NCBI RefSeq assembly: GCF_000252165.1
Contig: NZ_BAET01000022.1
Location: forward strand, 1 to 64,000
Direction of reading: 5' to 3'
DNA length: 64,000 nt
DNA from: Glaciecola punicea ACAM 611
GTDB taxonomy: Bacteria > Pseudomonadota > Gammaproteobacteria > Enterobacterales > Alteromonadaceae
The position numbers were made by a program, and so were the translations under genes. This document shows, in pieces, positions 56,995 through 64,000 of this stretch; the stretch's first letter is position 1; each line of letters begins with the position of its first letter. Under the pieces are notes generated by a model. It was not told the origin of the DNA, ran no database searches, and worked only from the letters and a program-made list of their open reading frames with translations.

Positions 56995-57103
56995 GCTCCT
57001 AATTCCGCATTTAGACACGTAACGTTATCATTAGCGAACAAACTTAGACACCTAAGTGCGCGGCAAAATGCGGCCCAATTGAGGAGTTTATTATTGATAT
57101 ATG

Positions 57104-57138
57104 AAAAAAGGCAGCTCTTTATTGAGCTGCCTTTTTTA
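57104..57138 (-). terminator. Rho-independent terminator after the TonB-dependent receptor
   Basis: AAAAAAGGCAGCTC - TTTATT - GAGCTGCCTTTTTT is a 14-bp stem (counting A-T pairs) with a 6-nt loop. It lies 17 nt beyond the receptor stop and works on the minus strand; the A run also allows the plus direction. Confidence 0.9.
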
Positions 57139-57154
57139 AGTGCTGTACCTAGTT

Positions 57155-59614
57155 TTAGAATGAATATGAAATAGACGCACCAAAGGTTCTAGGTTGATTA
57201 GGGTAGCCATTGAAGCTACCGGTTTGAATGGGCGGTGGGAATCCCGATACGAAATATTCATCGTTATTCAAATTACGCACCCAAGCCTGCAGCGAAATAC
57301 CATTTTCAAAGGTTAGGCCCGCGCTTGCGTTAAAGGTACTGACTTCGCGCGTAATCCTTTCGGGAACGTTATCCACTAATCGGGCTTCACTTTCATATAT
57401 ATAGTCGGTACGAACATAGCCAAAGGCACCGTTGGCGAAATCAAATTCGTATTTGATACCAAGTGTGAAGCTTCGCTCATGAATCCCCGCGGGCATTTTA
57501 CCTGTTAAATCTACAACGATGGCGCGGTCGTTTTCGTCTACACCAGAAGCGCCCACAAACGAGTCATAGATAGGATCAAGTATAATACCGCCAAAGAGCA
57601 AGCTTATGCCGTCAAAGGGTCTGTACACCGAGTCAAATTCGAGACCTGTTGTAGACTGCTGACCCGCATTGGCTAATACAAAGCCGGTGCCCACAAAGGT
57701 GCTAGACTGAAAGCCTTCTATTGTTTGGTCGAACAAGGTAATGTTAAACGCGCCTAGTTTAAAGCGTGATTTCATGCCAATTTCGAACACTTCTGACTCT
57801 TCTGGACCCGCAAAACGCGTGCCATAGCTCTGATTTTTCTGCAACAGGCCGGCTGTGCTCAAGTCACCTTGGTCTGCCGGGAAGGGGCGAGTATCGCGCG
57901 ATAGGTTCCACGAGGTGGCTTTAAAGCCCGTCGCGGCGGTAGCAAAGAAGTTGAAGTTTCGGTTTAACTCATAGGCTAAACGTATGCTGTAAGTAGTTTG
58001 ACTGTCATCGCTTTTACCGTCTTCGATCGCATTGGGGAAATCGAGTTGCTGTGGCAAAAACTGCACTGTTTGCAAGGTCGGTATAAAAATCCCCGTTATA
58101 CCTGGAACGGAGCCTAAGGGTATGCCAAATACCGTTAAGTCATTTACTAAGTCAATGCTTGACAACACTTCAACATTGTTAGTTATCAACGACACTTCTT
58201 TTTGATCGTCGGTGTAGCTTGCGCCAAATGTTGCGGTTACATCTTGGGTAAGCTTATAGTCTAAATTGACGAACAGTGAAAAGGCGTCGTTTTGCTGTAA
58301 AAATTCAGAATTAACTGCTAAACCTTCCTGAAAGAATGTGCCGGGGGCTTGATTAAATAAGCTTTCGGCTGTCTCAAATAAAGGTTGCAACCCTAAGACA
58401 TTAAAAAATGGCCTGGCGCCATTGCCGTAAATTAAAGAGTCACCGGTGTCTACTTCTTCACTGAAGAAAAATGCACCTGCCATCCAGCTAAAATCGTTAT
58501 CACCCGTTGAGGTTAAGCGCAATTCTTGGGTGAAGGTCTCAATTTCGGTATGGCCCTCTTCGGTCAAAATATCTAAGGAGGTATAGTCAACATCTACCAA
58601 ATAATTAGCATCGTTGTTGCGCAAAGCGGTAATTGACGTTAACGCAAAGGTATCAAAATCAACGTCTATTTGCATTGAGATACCGCTATCTTCTACCGTG
58701 TTGTTTGGGTCTATATTAAGCGCTGACTCAAAAGCGAATGGATCGGCTGTGTCAAGAACCACACCGCCTAATGCACGAACTGCTGCGGTTGTGGGTCCGT
58801 TAACTATATCGGCAACGGTACAGCAAGCTTCATCAAGCTCACTGGTGTCGGCTATGAAGCGAATAGTGACATCGTCAGTCGCTTGGAATAGCAATTGAGC
58901 GCGTAAATTCCAGCGATCACGATCATTTATATTGCCTAGGCCTACCACCGACTCGGTATAGCCATCGCTTTTATTGATGCCGCCAGACACACTAAACGCT
59001 AGGGTATCTGACAAACCACCGGTAAAGTGCCCGCGCAGCAGTGATTGACCATAATTACCAACACCAAACTCAATTTTTGCTTGGTTGTCGAATGATGGCG
59101 CGGCTGTGCGCACATTAATAACGCCCGCAGAGGCATTTTTTCCAAATAAGGTGCTTTGAGGACCGCTTAATATTTCCACTTGTTCTAGGCGGGGTAAATC
59201 GCCAATTTGCGCTGCTGCGCGTGAGCGATAAACACCGTCTATGAATACGCCCACAGAAGGCTCTATGCCGGTGTTATTAGCACCGTTACCAAATCCGCGA
59301 ATTGAAAAGTTGGTATTGTAAGAACGCTGCAAAGGCGCAACGCGCAAAGTAGGTACCAAGCTTTGTAGATCTTGTAAATCCAATATGCGCGCTTGTTCTA
59401 TTTCTTCAGCGCTAGTAACGCTAACGGCAATAGGTGTTTGCTGCAGGCTGGTGGGGCGTTTAGAAGCGGTTACCATTATAACTTCTAAGTCGTCTTCTTG
59501 ATCTGCAGCGGGTGTTTCTTGTGAAATTGCAGCGGTAGATGATAGCCCTAACGAAAGCGCAATAATTGCTGCTAGGGGAGTGCGACTAAATATAGATGAA
59601 GTTTGTTTAAGCAT
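57155..59614 (-). CDS. TonB-dependent outer membrane receptor
   Basis: An 819-residue receptor from the ATG at 59614 (signal peptide with SRTPLAAIIALSLGLSSTAA; an in-frame ATG at 59641 adds nine residues). The TonB box EVIMVTASKR follows the signal, then the plug domain (IAVSVTSAEEIEQ, LRVAPLQRSY, SIRGFGNGANNTGIEPSVGVFIDGVY) and a 22-strand-type barrel ending in aromatic YSF. It takes up a ligand across the outer membrane using TonB energy. The Alteromonadales use many such receptors for iron complexes, vitamin B12 or glycans; no specific ligand is evident, and no neighbouring gene identifies it. A terminator follows. Confidence 0.95.
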   Translation of the reverse strand: MLKQTSSIFSRTPLAAIIALSLGLSSTAAISQETPAADQEDDLEVIMVTASKRPTSLQQTPIAVSVTSAEEIEQARILDLQDLQSLVPTLRVAPLQRSYNTNFSIRGFGNGANNTGIEPSVGVFIDGVYRSRAAAQIGDLPRLEQVEILSGPQSTLFGKNASAGVINVRTAAPSFDNQAKIEFGVGNYGQSLLRGHFTGGLSDTLAFSVSGGINKSDGYTESVVGLGNINDRDRWNLRAQLLFQATDDVTIRFIADTSELDEACCTVADIVNGPTTAAVRALGGVVLDTADPFAFESALNIDPNNTVEDSGISMQIDVDFDTFALTSITALRNNDANYLVDVDYTSLDILTEEGHTEIETFTQELRLTSTGDNDFSWMAGAFFFSEEVDTGDSLIYGNGARPFFNVLGLQPLFETAESLFNQAPGTFFQEGLAVNSEFLQQNDAFSLFVNLDYKLTQDVTATFGASYTDDQKEVSLITNNVEVLSSIDLVNDLTVFGIPLGSVPGITGIFIPTLQTVQFLPQQLDFPNAIEDGKSDDSQTTYSIRLAYELNRNFNFFATAATGFKATSWNLSRDTRPFPADQGDLSTAGLLQKNQSYGTRFAGPEESEVFEIGMKSRFKLGAFNITLFDQTIEGFQSSTFVGTGFVLANAGQQSTTGLEFDSVYRPFDGISLLFGGIILDPIYDSFVGASGVDENDRAIVVDLTGKMPAGIHERSFTLGIKYEFDFANGAFGYVRTDYIYESEARLVDNVPERITREVSTFNASAGLTFENGISLQAWVRNLNNDEYFVSGFPPPIQTGSFNGYPNQPRTFGASISYSF

Positions 59615-59948
59615 ATTTTTCTCGTGTGCCGTGTGTAGCATCGTAAGTGTGGTGAATTCTTTGCCCTATTTTGGGCGCCCTTTTTGCACTATCTGGCTAA
59701 CTTCTGTGTTGGCAATAGTAGCCTGCAGTATTTAAGCATTTTTACATAAGTGCTCTACCTATGAGAATAGCAAAATTTATTATTAAAAGTAAATTATTTG
59801 TTAAGCGAGTGTAAATAAACTTTAGCGCTTCGGCAATAATCGCGATAAGTGTGCCGATCGCTATTTGCTTTATGCAGGGTGCAATTGTAAAGTTACGCGT
59901 ATGGCATGGCATAACTAATCGTATTTACAAAGAGGGAGCGACTGCAGT
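59615..59948. other. Intergenic region between the receptor and DUF1294 genes
   Basis: A 334-nt gap between divergent genes, AT-rich at its centre. I find a short GGGCGCCC palindrome (59673-59680) but no convincing Fur box or other operator. Confidence 0.3.
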
Positions 59949-60293
59949 ATGCAATTCATTTATTTATCGCTTGCACTGTTGCTAGCTTTATTACTCGCCT
60001 TCTTTTTAGGCAATCTTCATGAAAGGTTTGTGCTTGGATACTTGGGCCTTAGTGTTATTACTTACTATGCGTATGCGCTCGACAAATCAAGATCTAAAAG
60101 GGGTACATGGCGAATACAAGAAAGTACATTGCACTTGCTCTCTTTACTTGGTGGTTGGCCAGGGGCAGCTTTCGCGCAGCAATATTTACGGCACAAGTGC
60201 TCGAAAAAGTCGTTTCAAATTACATACTGGGGCACTGTTATTGCTAATCTCGCCTTATTTGTGGGACTTATCTATTATATTAAAGTCAAATAA
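59949..60293 (+). CDS. DUF1294 membrane protein
   Basis: A 114-residue protein with about three membrane helices. YALDKSRSKRGTWRIQESTLHLLSLLGGWPGAAFAQQYLRHK is the DUF1294 core. Members are small integral membrane proteins of unknown function, sometimes fused to a cold-shock domain, which is absent here. GGGAG before the ATG supports the start. It precedes msrB by about 135 nt on the same strand. Confidence 0.9.
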   Translation: MQFIYLSLALLLALLLAFFLGNLHERFVLGYLGLSVITYYAYALDKSRSKRGTWRIQESTLHLLSLLGGWPGAAFAQQYLRHKCSKKSFQITYWGTVIANLALFVGLIYYIKVK

Positions 60294-60428
60294 CATGCTG
60301 GTTTTATTAAAGTGATTCCGCACATTTTGGTCTGTTCGCTATCTCAAAGCGTAAACCATACAGTCTAGGTCTACTTTTTAGCACAAGCTAGTCCAACATT
60401 GCAGACATTTATTAACAAAGAGGAAACT

Positions 60429-60878
60429 ATGGGTAACTATCAAAAGTCGACGCAAGCAATCTCAGCTTTATCACCAGAGCAATATCGAGTGACGCAAGAA
60501 AATGGTACCGAGCATCCCGGCACCGGCGAGCTACTTCACAATACCGAAGTGGGAATATATGTTGATGTCGTTTCAGGGGAGCCTTTATTTGCTTCGTCTT
60601 CTAAATATGAGTCAGGGTGCGGTTGGCCTAGTTTCACCAAAGCCATAGACCCAGTCAATGTGAATGAAATTACCGATACGTCTTTAGGCATGATGCGCAC
60701 TGAAGTTCGCTCTTCTCATGGTGATAGTCACCTTGGGCACGTATTTCCTGATGGACCTGCTGACCAAGGCGGTTTGCGCTATTGCATTAATTCAGCCTCA
60801 CTGCGCTTTGTGCCAAAGGATGAAATGGCTAAGCAAGGCTACGAAGCCTATTTAGATCAAGTGCAGGAGTTATCATAA
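60429..60878 (+). CDS. msrB: Peptide-methionine (R)-S-oxide reductase
   Basis: A 149-residue MsrB from ATG 60429 (AGAGGAAACT upstream). [21 protein letters not shown] and the catalytic [11 protein letters not shown] are all present. The usual zinc CxxC pairs are missing: SSHGDSH stands where E. coli has CGNCDAH, so this is the zinc-free form. It reduces the R diastereomer of methionine sulfoxide. The stop overlaps the msrA ATG by 1 nt (TAATG), giving a coupled pair that covers both diastereomers. Confidence 0.95.
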   Translation: MGNYQKSTQAISALSPEQYRVTQENGTEHPGTGELLHNTEVGIYVDVVSGEPLFASSSKYESGCGWPSFTKAIDPVNVNEITDTSLGMMRTEVRSSHGDSHLGHVFPDGPADQGGLRYCINSASLRFVPKDEMAKQGYEAYLDQVQELS

Positions 60879-61375
60879 TGGCAAGTGAACGCGCAGTATT
60901 AGCCGGCGGCTGTTTTTGGGGCATGCAGGACCTAATTCGCAAGCGAACTGGGGTTCTAGCAACCCGCGTGGGTTATACGGGCGGTGAGGTCGTAAATGCG
61001 ACTTACCGCAATCATGGAACGCACGCCGAAGGCATTGAAATTGAATTTGACAATGACGTCACGAGCTACCGTGAAATTTTAGAATTTTTCTTTCAAATAC
61101 ACGATCCGAGCACTAAAAACAGGCAGGGCAACGACCTTGGAGTGTCTTATCGCTCCGCTATTTACTTTGTGTCGCAAACGCAAAAAGATGAGGCACTTAA
61201 CACGATTGCCGACGTTGACGCCTCAGGTATATGGCCGGGTAAAGTAGTTACAGAAGTAGAGCCTGTTGGCGATTTTTGGGAAGCTGAGCCAGAGCATCAG
61301 GATTATTTGGAAACGCGTCCTAACGGATATACCTGCCACTTTCCAAGACCAAACTGGAGCCTACCTAAACGATAA
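60878..61375 (+). CDS. msrA: Peptide-methionine (S)-S-oxide reductase
   Basis: A 165-residue MsrA with the catalytic GGCFWG motif near residue 10, [14 protein letters not shown], and [19 protein letters not shown] near residue 77. It reduces the S diastereomer of methionine sulfoxide. It has no signal peptide and is cytoplasmic. Translationally coupled to msrB, and convergent with dld. Confidence 0.96.
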   Translation: MASERAVLAGGCFWGMQDLIRKRTGVLATRVGYTGGEVVNATYRNHGTHAEGIEIEFDNDVTSYREILEFFFQIHDPSTKNRQGNDLGVSYRSAIYFVSQTQKDEALNTIADVDASGIWPGKVVTEVEPVGDFWEAEPEHQDYLETRPNGYTCHFPRPNWSLPKR

Positions 61376-61465
61376 AGACAAGTGTAGAGCGCATTGGCCT
61401 GTGCTTTGCAGCTTCTAATTACTCGCTTAAGTAAGCAAAACATGCCATTAGCAGACATGTTCGCG

Positions 61466-63286
61466 TTATAAGCAGCAATTACAGTTACGCTGATTTTTGT
61501 CCATTTTGCCTATACCTGGATTGAAAGTGTTGCTGGGATCGAGCTCTTTATAAAAGTCTCTCAAGGGGTCATCAGCTTTATATAAGTGGCCAACATTATG
61601 CTCTGCTGGATACTTAGCGCCGCGCTGGTCTAGCTGGGCTAGCATCAGCTTCTTAACATGGTGGGCATTAGCACCTTTCTTTAAAATATAGTCCTGATGG
61701 AAAACATGGCAAAAAAAATGGCCGTAATAGAGCTTCTTTTCAATGTGCTGTTCGATGTCTGGCGAAAATATTTCCACCCAGTCGCTCTCGTTGCGTTTAA
61801 GCGCAATGTCTAAAGCCAAAATGTCACCCACGTCTTTGCTGTGCATGGTGTGATATCTGATGGCGGCGCCAGCGGCGGCAAAACGGTGTAAATAAGCGCG
61901 GTTAGCTTCTGTAGTCGTGCATTCGAAAAAACCGCCTGACTGTTTGTTGTCAAAGTAGTTTTGTAATATTGTTTTGCCTTTTGCAACTGACGACCCACTA
62001 AGCTTCATAATCAAATGGTGCTCGTATTGCTGCCTATATTGGAGCATTCGTTTAGGTAAATGTTGAGGGAATAATCGACTAAATCCCTGTAGTAAACGAT
62101 CGCTCAAATATTCAGGTAGCCATGTTTTTTTATTCAGGTAGGCATCTACAGCGCCCTTCATCGATAACATTTTAGGTAAACGCTTTGTGCCTAAATACAG
62201 TACGCTTAGAAAGGTGTCTTTTCCATATTTTTGCGCAACATCGAACATATCTCGATGCATATATTCACCCATTTCAGGCAGGTCATCTAGCTTAGATAAC
62301 AGTAAGCGCCTAAGTTGATATAAGTCGCCCGGATCGTTGGTGCCGATATAAAAACTGGCCTGTTTTTCTGCTACCGGATAAGTATCTACCCGCACCGCGA
62401 ATACGGCAACTTTTCCGGCGCAGCCGCTTGATTCATACAATCTTCGAGGATCAGCGTTAAAGCGACTGGGTGTGTCTGCATCAATATCTTTTACGCGTGC
62501 CTGATACAGTGTGTCACTGGCTTTGCGCTGACCTTGGCCAAGCCCTTGTGTGGCGAAGCTGCCGTCACTTAAGGTTTGAATTATAGCGTCTGGGTTGTTA
62601 CCAAGATCTATACCCAAGTGGTTCACTAAGATCAGTTCCCCGTGTTTATCAATTTGCGCATATACCGATAATTCGGTGTAGGCGGGTCCTCTTTTAACCA
62701 AAGCGCCACCAGAATTATTGGCGATACCGCCTACAATTGACGCACCTAAGGAAGAAGACCCAATAACAGAATGTGGCGCCCTGTTAATTTTTATAAGTTC
62801 GCTTTGCAGCTGATACAGTGTGGCCCCCGGCATGCCGATAGCTTGAGCACCCTCATTAATGATGTGTAAGGCATTAAGAAAGCGTGTATTAATAATTACA
62901 ACGGGTCGGTCGTAGTTGTTGCCACTAGGTGTTGAGCCTTCGGTTAAACCGGTATTAGCGGCCTGCATGACAATAATTAGATTATGACTGACCGCAATTT
63001 TTAAGGATCCCCAAAGCTGAATCAATGTTTGCGGGAACAGCACGGCAAGTGCGCTTCCTTCGCCAGATCGCCAGCCCGTGCGATAATGTGCATTCTTGCT
63101 TGGGTCAGCACTGATATTTTTAGCGCTTAAGACCCTTTCAAAAGCGCTAAGAATGTCTAAATGAGACTTAGCGTCAACGCCAAATTTTGGCTGGCGTATA
63201 CCCGTTTCAAATACAACATCTAGCTCACATGGCGCAGCTGTCTTGTTTGCGCTCGAAGAAGTGTTACTTTCGATTGTTTCATTCAT
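61466..63286 (-). CDS. dld: Quinone-dependent D-lactate dehydrogenase
   Basis: A 606-residue peripheral membrane flavoprotein from ATG 63286 (an in-frame start at 63322 is also possible; the ribosome site is weak). The FAD PCMH domain shows MQAANTGLTEGSTPSGNNYDRPVVIINT near residue 105 and SVIGSSSLGASIVGGIANNSGG near residue 175; RRLYESSGCAGKVAVFAVRVDT follows. This is the Dld type of enterobacteria (571 residues) with a somewhat longer N terminus. It oxidises D-lactate at the inner membrane and passes electrons to quinone. A Cys-rich tail (NCNCCL) at the very end is unusual. Confidence 0.95.
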   Translation of the reverse strand: MNETIESNTSSSANKTAAPCELDVVFETGIRQPKFGVDAKSHLDILSAFERVLSAKNISADPSKNAHYRTGWRSGEGSALAVLFPQTLIQLWGSLKIAVSHNLIIVMQAANTGLTEGSTPSGNNYDRPVVIINTRFLNALHIINEGAQAIGMPGATLYQLQSELIKINRAPHSVIGSSSLGASIVGGIANNSGGALVKRGPAYTELSVYAQIDKHGELILVNHLGIDLGNNPDAIIQTLSDGSFATQGLGQGQRKASDTLYQARVKDIDADTPSRFNADPRRLYESSGCAGKVAVFAVRVDTYPVAEKQASFYIGTNDPGDLYQLRRLLLSKLDDLPEMGEYMHRDMFDVAQKYGKDTFLSVLYLGTKRLPKMLSMKGAVDAYLNKKTWLPEYLSDRLLQGFSRLFPQHLPKRMLQYRQQYEHHLIMKLSGSSVAKGKTILQNYFDNKQSGGFFECTTTEANRAYLHRFAAAGAAIRYHTMHSKDVGDILALDIALKRNESDWVEIFSPDIEQHIEKKLYYGHFFCHVFHQDYILKKGANAHHVKKLMLAQLDQRGAKYPAEHNVGHLYKADDPLRDFYKELDPSNTFNPGIGKMDKNQRNCNCCL

Positions 63287-63596
63287 TATCTTTTGCCCTT
63301 GTATGTACATGTATTTGTTCATAGTAGTGCAGTTTAAGCAGAGCCTTTATTGAAAGACCCGGCCCGCAATATTTAACGTGTCCATGCTCTTACCTTTTAA
63401 GCTATTTTTTAAATTATTTGTTACAGCTTAGTAGGTTTTAAGGATAAGAAAAAGAGATAAAACAGCCATCACTTTTGCCAAAAAGCCTATAATCGTACGC
63501 TGATCATAGGCTAAATAGAAAACATTATGCTGTAAGCCATCAATAGTACAGTGGTAGCGGCGACTATTTCTGTCGCCATATTACACATCAATATTA

Positions 63597-64000
63597 TTAG
63601 TCAGCAAACTGCCGAATGATGGCGTTAATAGAGTCTTTTGCATCGCCAAATATCATGCTGGCGTTGTCTTTAAAGAAAAGCGGGTTGTCTATACCCGCAA
63701 AACCTGAGGCCATACCGCGCTTCATAATAAACACGTTTTTGGCGAGATCGGCATTTATAACAGGCATGCCGTAAATCGGGCTTTCTTTAATTTCTCTAGC
63801 GGCTGGATTCACCACGTCGTTTGCGCCAATAACAATGGCTACATCGTAGTTTTCCATACGCGGATTCACTTCGTCCATTTCAAGCAATAGTTCGTATGGG
63901 ACATCAGCTTCGGCCAGCAGTACGTTCATGTGACCTGGCATGCGCCCTGCTACAGGGTGAATGCCATAAACAACTTCTGCGCCGTTTCCTTCCAATAGAG
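63597..64000 (-). CDS. pntB: NAD(P) transhydrogenase subunit beta, 3' part (runs off the window)
   Basis: The last 134 or so codons of PntB, the C-terminal NADP(H)-binding domain: YGIHPVAGRMPGHMNVLLAEADVPYE, MDEVNPRMENYDVAIVIGANDVVNPAA and VFIMKRGMASGFAGIDNPLF are the well-known domain III motifs. The upstream part lies beyond base 64000. The enzyme couples hydride transfer between NADH and NADP+ to proton movement. A small hairpin (GGCGAC/GTCGCC, 63559-63577) follows the stop without a clear T run. Confidence 0.95.
   Translation of the reverse strand, partial: LLEGNGAEVVYGIHPVAGRMPGHMNVLLAEADVPYELLLEMDEVNPRMENYDVAIVIGANDVVNPAAREIKESPIYGMPVINADLAKNVFIMKRGMASGFAGIDNPLFFKDNASMIFGDAKDSINAIIRQFAD

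Noticed and set aside
59642-59948. Fur box upstream of the TonB-dependent receptor
   Set aside because: The region is AT-rich but has no convincing GATAATGATAATCATTATC-like repeat, so iron control is unsupported.
63559-63577. Terminator after pntB
   Set aside because: A 6-bp stem is present but no T run follows on the minus strand, so the evidence is too weak.

Overview
This window is a chromosomal segment of a marine gammaproteobacterium, most likely an Alteromonadaceae relative (Glaciecola/Alteromonas-like). That placement is inferred from conserved gene neighbourhoods (coaBC, radC, rpmB-rpmG, mutM, coaD; kbl-tdh; ubiC-ubiA), from family-level similarity of the proteins, and from a complete proteorhodopsin/retinal cassette. 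Base composition is moderate to AT-rich. I see no rRNA, tRNA, CRISPR array, insertion sequence or phage module.

Layout. 24-5072 (-): a rhomboid protease gene followed by an ABC exporter-type operon (ATPase, FtsX-like permease, AttH/CrtC-like lipocalin protein). 5348-7606 (+): a CadC-like membrane-anchored winged-helix regulator. 7615-13141 (-): the SOS mutasome imuA-imuB-dnaE2 with a near-perfect LexA box. 13585-18622 (-): DUF945, DUF885 and DUF1820 proteins and a solitary cysD. 18798-20094 (+): a decayed EAL-domain fragment, then a cytoplasmic-looking NMT1/THI5-type protein. 20592-26451: conserved housekeeping block (slmA, coaBC, radC, rpmB, rpmG, mutM with a TTG start, coaD, kdkA). 26867-31095 (+): threonine degradation (kbl-tdh), glpE, ubiC and ubiA. 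31454-33308 (+): an internally deleted alternative-oxidase remnant 14 nt upstream of a VWA-type gene, then a membrane J-domain protein. 33402-39227: SGNH hydrolase, DUF4870, secreted M20 amidohydrolase, ubiK, rep and cytochrome c5. 39518-46463: idi convergent with proteorhodopsin-crtE-crtI-crtB-crtY-blh. 47006-56274 (-): a five-gene run of an SMC-like ATPase, a kleisin-like protein, a small KITE-like protein, sbcD and sbcC. 56413-64000: ChaC, a TonB-dependent receptor, DUF1294, msrB-msrA, dld and the 3' end of pntB.

How the genes work together. The light-energy cassette is self-contained: Idi and CrtE supply GGPP, CrtB/CrtI/CrtY make beta-carotene, Blh cleaves it to retinal, and retinal is the chromophore of a green-tuned D/T/E proton-pumping rhodopsin. 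The imuAB-dnaE2 genes form a damage-inducible mutagenic polymerase. The most unusual unit is the SMC-kleisin-KITE-like triad in tight tandem with the SbcCD nuclease; its organisation resembles a MukBEF/MksBEF/Wadjet condensin in which the dedicated nuclease slot is occupied by SbcCD. That functional reading is inference from size, order and visible motifs. Several decayed genes (EAL fragment, deleted alternative oxidase, missing cysN, missing dut) point to local gene loss.
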